Shown here: piece by piece, positions 12,594 through 23,006 of the stretch
Layout of the letters: every line of letters starts with the position of its first letter
How positions within the stretch are numbered: position 1 is the stretch's first letter
Assembly (NCBI RefSeq): GCF_963583255.1
Contig: NC_084817.1
Location: forward strand, 16,064,121-16,128,120
Direction: 5' to 3'
Length of the DNA: 64,000 nt
DNA from: Pyrus communis
Lineage: Eukaryota; Streptophyta; Magnoliopsida; Rosales; Rosaceae
Translations under genes and position numbers: made by a program
Notes under the pieces: model-generated
Told to the model about the DNA's origin: nothing
Databases searched by the model: none
What the model saw: only the letters and a program-made list of their open reading frames with translations

Positions 12594-12877
12594 TGTCACA
12601 TCCCCGCCCGGGGCAGATCATTTCCCCGGCCCACTCCACCACCGTAGCATAATATTGTCCGCTTTGGGCTTACAATTCCCTCACGGTTTTGTTTTTGGGA
12701 ACTCACGAACAACTTCCCAGTGGGTCACCCAGCATGGGATTGTTCTAGCCCCCTTCTCGCTTAACTTCGGAGTTCCTACGGAACCCGAAGCCAGTGAGCT
12801 CCCAAAAGACCTCGTGCTAGGTAGGGATGAGAATATACATATAAGGATCACTCCCCTGGGCGATGTGAGATCTTACA
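12594..12877 (-). repeat. Cassandra 5' LTR
   Basis: A 284-bp LTR with intact TG...CA ends on the element strand, lying next to the primer-binding site at 12591-12579. Confidence 0.9.
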
Positions 12878-13838
12878 ACTCCCCTTTCAAAATTCCCCAT
12901 AGGTAATTTCATGGTGGTAAACAAATTGTGGAGGAAGAGTCTAAGGGTTGGGAGTTGGTGTGGGGATTTAATTTCTTAATTTGTTATTGAATTTTTTCAG
13001 CTTTTAAATTTTCTTTTCTTCTAACCAATATAGATCAAATTTACTAAATCATCCTCATATTAGTTCATGTGCTTGGTATCATGACAAGTTAACGACAAAA
13101 TGGATATTAACTGACCTAGGTGGTAGATTCCTACCAAATATAAAGTTTGGATGGTATATTGCCGAAATAAAAAGTCTAGCTGATAATTGCGCACACAACT
13201 ACAAGAAAGATAACTTAAGTTTAACTTATGATAATTGCGTGCACAACTACAAAACAATTTGAGTTTAACTTGCAAAAAATTTTAACATGACGAACAAAAT
13301 GCACTACTAGATGTAGAGCTGATTTCAACAGCTTGATTGATCCATTATGTTCCAAATTAATTGATGTAGTTAGATTGTTTTTTTGTTATTATTATTATAA
13401 GATGTCATTGCCAATGTAGTTGGTTTCATGTTTTTGTCTTCTCATATATATTTAGATTTTAATAAATTTTGAACAATATATTAATATCATAAACAATTTT
13501 TTCAACATTTAGTTTTAGTTTGGAAAAAAAAAACATTAGTTTTAGTTTACAATTACTTCTATTATAAACCTATTAGCCAATTAAAATGGTCAAAACCCAG
13601 GCGAATAAAATGAAGGGGCGTTCTATTCACATATCATTTTTTACTTTTAATACATTCCTTATTAATTTTTATCATTTGAAATTCTTTAATTCATCTGATC
13701 CGATAGGATAAAATTAAAAAAATATATATGTGTGAAGTAAAAAGAAGTGTGTAAATATCATATTCTAAAATGAAAAATGAAAAAAAGAAAAGGAAATAAA
13801 TAAATAAATGGAAAAACATATATTTTCACCCTGATCTC
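12878..13838. other. Intergenic stretch, nothing recognised
   Basis: AT-rich sequence. A short near-repeat gataattgcg...acaactacaa occurs at 13182 and 13229. No gene or mobile-element end was supported. Confidence 0.5.
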
Positions 13839-13841
13839 TTA

Positions 13842-14702
13842 GAGCAGTTCCACCGGGGAACCTTTAGGCTGGCACCCAGCGAAATTATTGGTCAGGCACC
13901 CAACCAATCCACTCCAGCCGAGCAGATAAGTTGGCACCCAGCCCAAGCTGGTCTATAGGCCGGCTTAGAATGTGCTGAGCCCTTGCCCTGCCTACATGAC
14001 GCCAGGCGATATTGTCACGCCTCCCTCTACCCGAATTTGATTCCCTGGGTGTGGAGCACCTCTTTGGCAAGCTCCGGCGAGGAGACAACGAAGAAGCAGG
14101 GAGTTCAGAAAGAAGAAGAAGAAGCAGGGAATCTAGAGAGAAGACGAAGAAGGGAAGAAGAAGAAGGGCAGCGGCGCCAGCAATGTGATTCTCGACCCCG
14201 AGCTCAACAGCAGCGGCGGCACTGGCGGCGTCGAGGCCGAGTCCCAGAAGCTCCCTTCCTCCAAGTACAAAGGCGTGGTCCCGCAACCCAACGGATGCTG
14301 GGGTGCCCAGATTTACGAGAAGCACCAGCGCGTCTGGCTAGGTACCTTCAACAAAGAGGACGAGGCCGCCAAGGCCTATGACATTGCTGCACAACGCTTT
14401 CGTGGCCGCGACGCCATCACCAACTTTAAGCCCTCATCTGTCGAAAAACTATGCTTGACCGCACAGTTGGAAAATCAGGGAAGAAAGTGGGAAAAGTGGG
14501 AAGAAGAAGAAGTCAGAAATTTAAAATTAAATTATTATTTTATAATAAAAATAATAATATTTTAATAAAATGGACTAGGTTATTTTTTTTTAAGGGTGAA
14601 GATATTTGGCCTATGACCTATTACTGTTCATTATGATATATTTCTGTTTACTTGAGTGGATAAATGTGCTTGGTTGGTGGTGCAAAGTGAGTGGAACTGT
14701 TC
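13842..14702 (+). mobile_element. PIF/Harbinger-like element carrying an AP2 gene fragment
   Basis: The left end gagcagttccac (13842) and the complement of the right end, gaacagttccac (ending 14702), match at 11 of 12 positions. TTA lies directly outside both ends (13839-13841 and 14703-14705). This fits a small PIF/Harbinger-type element of 861 bp. Its interior is not transposon-like but holds a GC-rich, codon-structured AP2 domain fragment, so it resembles a gene-capturing (Pack-type) element. The inverted ends are short, so chance similarity is not excluded. Confidence 0.6.
14161..14565 (+). pseudogene. RAV-class AP2/ERF domain fragment
   Basis: An open frame encodes a nearly complete AP2 DNA-binding domain (14263-14433) with the RAV-subfamily signature: [26 protein letters not shown] and [15 protein letters not shown]. 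It is preceded by VILDPEL, also typical of RAV/TEMPRANILLO proteins. The B3 domain that follows AP2 in RAV proteins is absent; the frame instead runs into a charged tail and AT-rich DNA. One highly conserved Arg after PNG is Cys. In this frame there is no ATG between the upstream TAG at 14134 and the domain, only a GTG at 14185. It is a captured or truncated gene piece, unlikely to be translated as it stands. Confidence 0.85.
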
Positions 14703-14705
14703 TTA

Positions 14706-15265
14706 AGCCAACCCCACAAATCTCTCGTCATCCCCAAACCCCCAATTCATACCATACCACAACACCGTCTGTTCCTCCATCCCGCCATCCCGCCATCATC
14801 AGTCTCACTCTCGCACTCTCCCTCCTCGCCATTCGCACGCGCACTCGCCTTTCCTTCTCCTCCAATCCCCCGTTCAACTCACACAGGTTTCTATCTCACG
14901 CTTTCCATTTTTTCCCTCCAACTGAGAAATTGGGAGAAGGGTTTTGATGAAATCACATTGGGTTTTTAAATGAAATTTTTTTTTTCCTTTCAGTTACTTG
15001 CTGTGCACATAATATAGGTTGTATTGAATTGAATATTTATTTTAAGTGGGAACATTGTTGCCCTGATGATTGCGCATTCGGATTCGCGGTTTTTTGTTCT
15101 GCATTTGAACGTGGTTGTAGGTTTTGTATTGAATTTTTGGTCAAGTAAATTTAGAGTTGTAGTATGTGCATTTGCTGATCATGTTTCTTGGTGTGAAATT
15201 TTTGTGTCTTTCTCTAACAATCTCATGGATTACGCAGTTACTTGGCAGAAAAGAGGTTGCATAAA
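14706..15265 (+). promoter_or_regulatory. Putative promoter and leader of the MULE-OTU gene
   Basis: It is pyrimidine-rich at 14700-14900 (ccaaacccccaattc, repeated cccgccat) and T-rich afterwards. A possible leader donor at acacag|gtttct near 14885 was seen, but no TATA box could be fixed with confidence. The AP2-carrying element ends immediately upstream. Confidence 0.35.
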
Positions 15266-18200
15266 ATGGAGCATCAAATCGTCAACCAGAGTTCTTCGAA
15301 TGAGGTATGAGTGTGTGTGTGTGTGTTTTTTATGATTGTATCAATGTTAAGAAATGTGAAATTTGCTTGGTTAGTCACCCATTTGTTTCTTCATTGTCCG
15401 GTAGCTTTACGCCTATGTTGGAAACTATTTAGGGAGTTAGGATCAGTTGACCCTAGTGTGATTCACTTCGTATTCCTCCTCCTACATATACACACAGTGT
15501 ACACTACCTTCCTCTCATCGTCCTCCTCCTCGCTGTCTAACCAATTTCTGCAACTTTTTTCTCTATTTGTTTTTGTATATTTCTGAAGATTGATTTTTAT
15601 TTTATTTAATTGGTTTTTTTGTTGTTGTGTAAATGTTGATTAATAAATGGAAAAATGAAGGCAGGGATTGTGTGTATCGGTGTAGTGCCAGAATCAGTGC
15701 ACTCTGATCCGAAAGAGTTCCCTGCAACATGAAATCCAAAGGGGAAGGTGGGCAGTTGTACTTCATCCACCTGTTGAAATTTCAACTATTATCTTCCCCA
15801 TATTCCATTGTTTTATTTCTGCCATTTTCTGGGTCATTTGGTTCGAATGAAACAGTTTCATCTTTGAGGACAAAGATGCTAGATGCAGGGAGGATATGTG
15901 GGATAAAGTTCGACTATGCTCTTCTCATTGGGCTTCGGTTACTAAAGAATTTAAAGACGTGTCTTTCTCTTGTATTTTGTTTGATTGGAAGGCATCAGTT
16001 ATCTAATTCTGTGCTGCTCTCTTCCTTTCCCCATTGTATATCTTTTTCTTCTGATATTAAAATGATATCGTTTCTATTAAAAAAAAAAAAATAGTAAGGG
16101 AAATTGAAACATTTCTAATAATTTTTTTTTTTCACCAGGAATACAGCTCTGCTGGGGGCAGTGGTGCTTGCTCAGAACGTGTGATCGACTTCACTGGTGA
16201 ATTCACAACAAATGAGGTTTGTCCTATTTAAATTTTGGCTTGTGACTTATGATTGAGAAGTTGGATTAGAGATAATGTATATTTGCACTGTGTAGATTTT
16301 TAAGAGTAGAGACGAATTGGTGGAGTGGGCTCGCGAGCGAGGACATAGTATTGGTTTGGTGATTATTATCAAGAACTCGGATACAGGAGGGGTTGGTAGT
16401 AAGAAACCCCGAATAAAATTGGGCTGTGAAAGGGGTGGCATTTACAAAAGGAGGATTGATGAGAGTGTCCAGAAGAAAAGGCGTAAAAGGAGTGGTACAA
16501 AAAAGTGTGGATGCCCATTTCTACTGAAGGGTGTAAGCTTGGGTGATGACGATGAGTGGAAATTGGAGGTTATATGTGGAGTTCACAACCACCATGCTGA
16601 AAAGAGCAATGCGAGGAGGTTATCTGAAGAGGAGAAAGCAGTGTTGGTAGATATGTCCAAGAGTTCAGCCAAACCCAAAGACATATTACGCACTATTCAA
16701 AAGAATGATGGACTCAACATCAATGAAACAATGAAAACAATTTATAATGTCAGACAACGGTTGAAGTTGAAAGAGAATGCTGTGAGATCACAGATGCATG
16801 TATTGCTAAATAAGTTATCCGATCACAAATATATTGAGTGGCATAGGAGCTCAGATGACAATAGTGTGGTGAAAGATCTGTTTTGGACTCACCCTGCTAG
16901 TGTAGATGTCTTACGTGCATTCCCCCATGTCCTAATCATGGATTGCATAAGTGAGACGTATTATTTTCCCCTTTTAGAGATCATAGGGGTGACTTGTACT
17001 AATATAACCTTTTCAGCTGCATTTGCTTACCTTGATGCTAAGAATGAAGACAATTACATATGGGCTTTGAGTAGATTGAGGGCTGTGTTGGATGAACATT
17101 GTCTTCCTACAGTTATTGTCATGGACAAAGACTTGCCTCTCATGAGTGCCGTCCATAGTATTTTTCCAAGTGCCCGACATTTGTTGTGTAAATTACATAT
17201 CAGCAAACATGTGTTGGCAAAGTGTAAGGACATGTTTGAGGGTAAAGATCAGTTGGATAAGTTCATGATGAGTTGGAATATGTTGGTGTTATCGGAGACA
17301 GGGCACGAGTATGAAAGCCGTCTGCGCGAGCTTGATTATTATTTTGGTAGATATCCACATGCACTTGAATATGTGAAGAACACTTGGTTAAACGAGTATA
17401 AAGAGAGGTTTGTGTCTGTATGGACAGATACATGTATGCATTATGGCCACGCGACGTCAAATAGGTAAATTTGTTAAGCTTATTTGTTTTCGTATGGAAG
17501 TCATTATATACTACTAACTATTTTGTATGGCAGGGTGGAAGGCGCAAGTGCAAAACTGAAAAAACTACTTGGCAACAGCCGAGGTAGTTTTGAAATGTCT
17601 TGGGAAAGGATTCACTCCTTGTTAGAGTTGCAACATGAAGACATCAAGGTATCACTTGAGAAGTGTTTGGCCGTCGTCCAACACAATTTCATGCATGATG
17701 AATTGAAGGAGTTGCGAGGTTTTGTATCCACATTTGCTTTGAGCACAATTGTTTGTGAGTCGAAGAAAGCCAATTTGGTGGGGGTGGATTATTTGTCATG
17801 TGGTTGCACCATTCGACGCACACATGGATTGCCCTGTGTGCATGAGATTGCAAAGTATAGACAAACTCGTCGCCCCATTCCTCTTTATTGTGTTGATCCT
17901 TATTGGAAGAAATTGGATTTGTTGTACTCCCCAAAGTTTAGTGACCACGCAACTCACGTAATTACAAAAATGTATAGGATCTTAAAGCGGTGGATGGATA
18001 GCGATGAGGATGGCAGGGTAGATATTAGTACAAAGTTGGAGGAGATTCTGAATATGGACTCAATTACCAAGACTACCGAGCAGCCAAGTAGAATTGGCAC
18101 TACCACTCATTGCAATCTTTCTACCTTTGAGTTGGCCTTGTCCTGTCAAGTAAGTCATTCACCAGCTGACAGGGTTGCCGCAGTCACTACCACTTCCCAC

Positions 18201-19085
18201 TCAGAGAAAACAACGAGGCATCCACCCAAGATGAAGGTATGTATGAACATCATTGACTTTTATTCACTATGTAGTGATGTAAGGTATTTTGTCGATACTT
18301 GAAAGTTGAAACTAGTATATTTATGAATATTGCTGTGCAGGCGCTCAGGATGTCTCCTCTCACTTCTTCTACGCTGAAAGAGCAGTTTCCTACTGCTTTG
18401 AAGCCATATATTTCCTCCATTAGGGATTTTACAGGTGATGGTAATTGTGGTTATCGAGTTATAGCTGGATTGATGGGTTTTGGTGATGATTCTTGGAGCA
18501 AGGTACGCAGAGAATTGTTGAATGAGTTGTGTTCTCATCAAACACAATATGAGAACCTTTTCGGTAGACATGATAGGGTTGACGAGCTTATGCATGCACT
18601 CTCATTCTTTGAGGATTCCCCACCATATGATAGGTGCTTGACCATGCCTGATATGGGACACATTATCGCATCATGCTATAATGTAGTTGTGATCTATTTA
18701 TCCATGTCATTATGTCTCACATTTTTGCCAACGAGGACTGTGGCATTGCCCTTGTTAGAGCGCCGACATATTGCCATTGGTTCAGTCAGTGACGACCACT
18801 TTGTTCAGGTATTGTACTTGGCTTGAATACCTTAATTACCATATATGCTTTGATGTGCTTCGTGGAGGTGATTGCCCATTCCTAACAGTTGGTGTGTCAT
18901 GTTCTCCATAGGTTTATATGTTTCCAGGGCATCCAATGCCACCTGTTTCGGAATGTTGGCACCGAGTTTGCCTACCAGGTACTGATGGTTGGCAAATCCC
19001 ATACGCTGAACGTATTCTACGATTTAGACAGACTTTTGGTTCGGATGTAGCTACTCAAGAGATGCAGTCGCTCAATAACTGTTGA
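15266..19085 (+). CDS. MULE transposase-OTU protease fusion protein, six exons, about 876 aa
   Basis: Exons 15266-15304, 16139-16216, 16296-17464, 17534-18236, 18341-18808 and 18912-19085 join in frame with GT-AG borders and no stop. The N-terminal part (residues about 40-120) is a FAR1/WRKY-like zinc-binding region (KKCGCPF, then VHNHHAE). A MULE transposase core follows with candidate acidic triad D255 (IMDC), D316 (VIVMDKD) and E431 (SNRVEG), then a SWIM finger, C518-x-C520...C530-x-H532 (CGCTIRRTHGLPCVHE). The C-terminus is an OTU deubiquitinase-like domain with GDGNC (C699) and DDHFVQ (H816). Such fusions are known from plant MULEs of the Kaonashi kind. The element-like protein has five introns and no inverted ends were found nearby, suggesting domestication or an old copy. 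Around D255 the usual residues between DC and FPLLEI are shortened and altered. The start at 15266 is the ATG of a 39-nt first exon. Confidence 0.88.
15600..16091 (+). repeat. LINE-like 3' tail in intron 1 of the MULE-OTU gene
   Basis: The stretch ends in atatcgtttctattaaaaaaaa, a typical plant LINE 3' terminus with a poly-A tail, inside the 834-bp first intron. No reverse transcriptase piece was identified. It may be a heavily 5'-truncated copy. Confidence 0.4.
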
Positions 19086-20123
19086 CATGATCTGATCGAT
19101 ATTCTTTTTGGTCAGCGGTTGACACTCAATTTTTCATTGGTTGCTAATACGTAGTTACAACACTCTGTGAATAGTTATAAGATTGTACAGTGTTCAAGTT
19201 TTTCCTTTTTCCGAGCCTGTGCTTGTGCATTTTTTTCTTTTTCTTTACAAAGCAGGGTAACATTTCCCTTTGTTTTGCCCTTCATTCAAGAAGTTTTTAT
19301 TGGCATGCAAATGGATGTTTACCCCCCTCCCCTCTCCCCAACCCAAACAAATATTATCTATCATCTTTTTAACCTTTTGTTTCCACTGATCTGAACCGGT
19401 TTAAAGTGATCTGTTTAATTTTTGGGAGCTGCTATTGGCATTCAAAAAAATTAATTAATGTCAACTAGAGACCATGGTTATCAAACGTTCTCTTAATATG
19501 CTTTTTTGTTCTAGATTATAGTGGTTTAAGACGCCCCTTGTAACACCCCATACCAAATATTGTTAATATGTTAATTATAATATTTGGAGATAGTGATAAA
19601 CTGATATTACTGCATATTAAGCCTATGATCGAAATTGGCTAACTCGAGACCAAAGTGATGTATTATGCAAATCTCATAGACCATTTTGGCTTAAAAGCTT
19701 TTAAAGGTGTACATGGACCAAAATGCTCTTAAATGTTTCTTGATAATTATGAGTTGGTAACATTATTCGATATACTTCTCGGGAGGTCGGATGTATTTGC
19801 AGAATTGGAAAATAAAGTTATACTATATTTGTGCAAGGCCATGAGTTAATTGTTGGAAACGCTAGTTTTTAATTCTGTAGGGGGTGCCAGGAAATGAGGT
19901 GGCAAGACGCTAGTAGTTAGTATTTAATGTAAGAAAATAGATTTATACATCCATCAAATAAACGGATTCATAGAGGTCTGACATTGTAATAAATTCATAA
20001 ATTTATCTATGGAAGTATAATGTTTTAAAGATGAGGTAATGTTTTAAAATTGAGGTATAATATTGTCATGTCACTCAAATTTGAGAATGTAAAATGATTT
20101 TTTTTTTTTTTAAAATATCATAA
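19086..20123. other. 3' flank of the MULE-OTU gene and anonymous repeat DNA
   Basis: The first 300 bp are T-rich and probably contain the 3' UTR. From 19550 (tgtaacaccccatacc) the sequence has the look of an LTR start, but no partner LTR, primer site or coding region was found. Confidence 0.35.
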
Positions 20124-20132
20124 TAATTTTTA

Positions 20133-20548
20133 GAGTAAATTACATTTTCATACCTCAGGTTTGGGCCCTATTTCAATTCTTTACAATATCTTTAAAACAT
20201 TTCACTTTCATACCTTAAGTACTATTTTATTTCAAAATAATACATCCGTTACATTTTCCATCCATGGATCCGTTAAGTGTTGATTTGGCTGCCAAATGTG
20301 TGCCACGTGGCAAAAAAAATCATTAAAATTTTTGTTTTTTAAAACCTGAATTTTCTCAAAAAAATAAAAACCATTATCCCTTCCCCCCAGCGACCCACAT
20401 CCCCGAAGAACCCAAAAACATGAAGAAGAAGAAGAAGAGGGAGGAAAAAAAACCCAAACCCATTTCCCCACCTGTAAGAAGAAGAGGGAAAAAAATAAAA
20501 ATAAATGCAACACCACAACCCCCCCCCCCCCCCAACACCAGTCGCAAC

Positions 20549-20579
<31 letters not shown>

Positions 20580-20948
20580 AGGAGGAAGAAAAGAAAAAAA
20601 AAAAAATCGCAACCTAGTTCGTCCCCCAACCCCCCCCCACCCCCCGCCCGCACGTCGGCGACCCAGCAACCAACCTCCCCTCCTCCCAGCGACCCCCCCT
20701 AGAGACCAACCTCCCCTCCCCGCTAGGGACCCCGCGACCCACCTCCCTTGCATAGATATACCTAATCTCGGGTGGTTTTGTGGTAGATTCATCTTGGGGA
20801 GTTTGAGATGGGGATGAGTTTGGGATGGATTTGTGGTAGATCCACCTAATCTCGGGTGGGATTTTTGAGGGTGGGTGATGGGGGATGGAAGAGAGGGGTG
20901 GTTTGGGTGGGATTTTGGCGTGGGTGATGATGGATGGGAGAAGGGGAT

Positions 20949-20994
<46 letters not shown>

Positions 20995-21226
20995 CAAGTT
21001 TTAAAAAAAAATTTTAATTTTTTTTGCCACGTGGCGCACATTTGGCAGCCACGTGGCATATATGTGGCAGCCACGTCAGCACTTAACGTATACATGGATG
21101 GAAAATGTAACGGATGTATTATTTTGAAATAAAATAGTACTTAAGGTATGAAAGTGAAATGTTTTGAATATGTTGTAAGGAATTGAAATAGGCTATAAAC
21201 CTGAGATATGAAAATGTAATTTACCC
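20133..21226. mobile_element. MULE-type foldback element with long inverted ends
   Basis: Inverted repeats of roughly 215-235 bp (20133-20350 and about 20992-21226) begin gagtaaattaca and gggtaaattaca. Outside lie taatttttt-like 9-mers: TAATTTTTA (20124-20132) and TATTTTTTA (21227-21235), an 8/9 match. A 9-bp duplication and long inverted ends indicate a non-autonomous Mutator-like element. The core is low complexity: GAA/GGA runs, C-tracts near 20518-20532, and a T39 tract at 20952-20990. Long frames in the core are compositional artefacts. Confidence 0.82.
20952..20990. repeat. Poly-T tract of 39 bases
   Basis: An uninterrupted T run inside the foldback element. Confidence 0.95.
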
Positions 21227-21510
21227 TATTTTTTAATATCATTTCATACACATGCAATTTCAACAGAGATAAGTGGGCTCAAATCACATCACTTCCACCT
21301 CTAAAAAGTCCATGGGCAATAGGCAATTTAATCCCTAAGTAAACATTAACTATCTAAGTGCATCTCTACTTCTAAGCTGAATAGCCAGACTATTGGAATA
21401 AAAATATTATTATTTTTTTATAATATAATAACAGACAATTTTATTTTTAATTTTGATTAATGATAAAAGATTGGTTGAAAATATTGAAATGTGGTGTAAA
21501 CTAGATGCTT

Positions 21511-21514
<4 letters not shown>

Positions 21515-21549
<35 letters not shown>
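21515..21549. repeat. (AT)n microsatellite
   Basis: About 17 AT dinucleotides. Confidence 0.95.
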
Positions 21550-21552
<3 letters not shown>

Positions 21553-21740
21553 TATTTATCGTTTTCTATATTTTTACTAGCCGATGAGCACATACTTTGT
21601 GTGCGTAAACAATTTCATTTCATTTATTTTTTATTTTTTATTAAGGAGTGATTAGTTTTTAAAATTTTAAAAAGAGTATGAAAATTTGATGGTGAGACAA
21701 TTTCTCTTAATAAGTACATATTTTATCTTAATATTACATA

Positions 21741-22000
21741 ATTACTATTTTGTCCTCCTTATGTAAATATTGTGTATCAAAAGTGAGAATAAAATGGCAA
21801 AAATAGGGATATGATTGTCATTTTTTCAAAAGATTTAAATTACTACTTTGCTTTGCCCTCTTTATGTAAATATTGTGTATAAAAAGTGAGGGCAAAATAG
21901 GAAAAAGGGTAAAGATACAAAATTACTATTTTGCCCTCATGATGTAAGTATTGTGTATCAAAATTGAGGTCAAAATTGGAAAAAAGTGGCAAAAAGTTGA
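21741..22000. repeat. Three-copy minisatellite, unit about 85-97 bp
   Basis: Copies start at 21741, 21838 and 21922, each beginning attactattttg (or a variant) and sharing atgtaaatattgtgtat followed by aaagtgag and caaaat. The copies are diverged by small indels. Confidence 0.75.
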
Positions 22001-22534
22001 CAAGCTCTTAATAATAGTACTAACATTTGCCTACACACTTTGTGTGTATGAACACATTTTTTTAGAAAAATGAGAAGAAAAGAAGAAGAGAGAGAGAGAG
22101 AGAACCTGGGGGGAGTGAGAGGTTTTTGTTTTGATTTTTTTTTTTAAATATTAGAGATATTTTAACATTATCTGTAGGTGAGGCTTCAATAAAAAACAGT
22201 AAAATTTGGATCTATGAAATTACATTATTACCCATCATTTTTTTGTGTTATAGAAGACTAAGTTGTATTTTCACCGTTTTTTGGTTGGCAACGAGGGTTT
22301 CATTAATTAATAGATATAGATAAGTTTTGCATTTTTAATTAATTTTTTATAATTTTTAATTATGACTGATGTCATCCTTATGTCATATGGCTTAGGGGCT
22401 AGCCAATCGATTTTTGCTTGGATGAGCAATTGGGCTTAGGGTGGGAAAACAGGCCCTGGACTCGTGGGGCGGGGACTAGCGGTTTAGGACTGGATCGGGA
22501 TGGTTCCATGTATTTTAGCCGAACTCGATATTAA

Positions 22535-22618
22535 ATTATTGTCCATTGTGCGACTTAGCAGAACTTCTTCCTCTAGTATAAAAATATCAATGTTAAAAAA
22601 AAAAAAAAAAAAAAAAAA
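22535..22618 (+). repeat. SINE 3' part with A24 tail
   Basis: It shares ttgtgcgacttagc-type and tataaaaatatcaatgt strings with the copy at 28262-28435 and ends in an uninterrupted A run (22595-22618). It is 5'-truncated against anonymous GC-rich sequence. Confidence 0.6.
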
Positions 22619-22639
22619 GGCCGGGTCTTTTATCATTTT

Positions 22640-23006
22640 CACTTTCTCCGTTACTCAATCTCTCTCTTAAACTGAATCTCCACAGCTCAGTCCTCCCTCT
22701 CGAATTTCGATAGCTGAGCTCCCTCCCTCAACTCCTCTGAAGTCGACTCCGACCACCACCACCAGCTCCTCCCAACTCCGACCACCACCTGACGGTCAAT
22801 CTCACTAAAGGTATTCAATTTTAGGGATTAGGATTGAAAAATAAATTAGGGTTTTGTAGATGTAGGGTTCTTGATTTGCTGCTTGTGTATGAGTTTGGAA
22901 TTTGGTTTGCTGCTAGTGTATGTATGAATTTCGAATATTTAGATTTTGTTCTATTGCTGACGTTCAACTCAGCAGGCGTCGACTCGTACGCTCTGTGGTT
23001 CCGGAA
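22640..23006 (+). promoter_or_regulatory. 5' UTR with intron of the small membrane-protein gene
   Basis: A pyrimidine-rich leader (about 22640-22809) ends at actaaag|gtattc. A plausible acceptor, actcagcag|gcgtcg, lies at about 22975-22976, so the leader probably contains a roughly 165-bp intron. The coding start follows 30 bp later. Confidence 0.55.

Larger units (their letters stand above)
12242..12877 (-). mobile_element. Cassandra: Complete Cassandra-type TRIM (5S-like LTRs)
   Basis: Two near-identical LTRs (12242-12524 and 12594-12877) flank a 69-bp internal region. The element lies on the minus strand. The primer-binding site tggtatcagagcc, complementary to initiator tRNA-Met, is at 12591-12579. 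A purine-rich tract (aagagagg) abuts the other LTR at about 12529-12537. Both LTRs contain 5S rRNA-like sequence (aagttaagcgag and gatgggtgaccc on the element strand), the Cassandra hallmark. Flanks attcc and actcc are a likely 5-bp target duplication with one mismatch. There is no coding capacity, so it would need enzymes from another element. Confidence 0.92.

Noticed and set aside
12242..12877. Possible 5S rRNA genes
   Set aside because: The 5S-like sequence lies inside LTRs with a primer-binding site and TG...CA ends, and is diverged. It is a Cassandra feature, not a 5S gene array.
15729..16094. 121-codon frame in intron 1 of the MULE-OTU gene
   Set aside because: It spans a LINE-like tail and a poly-A run and is bypassed by well-fitting splice sites at 15304 and 16139.
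20232..20792. Overlapping long frames rich in Gly, Ser, Phe, Lys or Pro
   Set aside because: They arise from GGA/GAA, C-tract and T-tract low-complexity sequence inside the foldback element.
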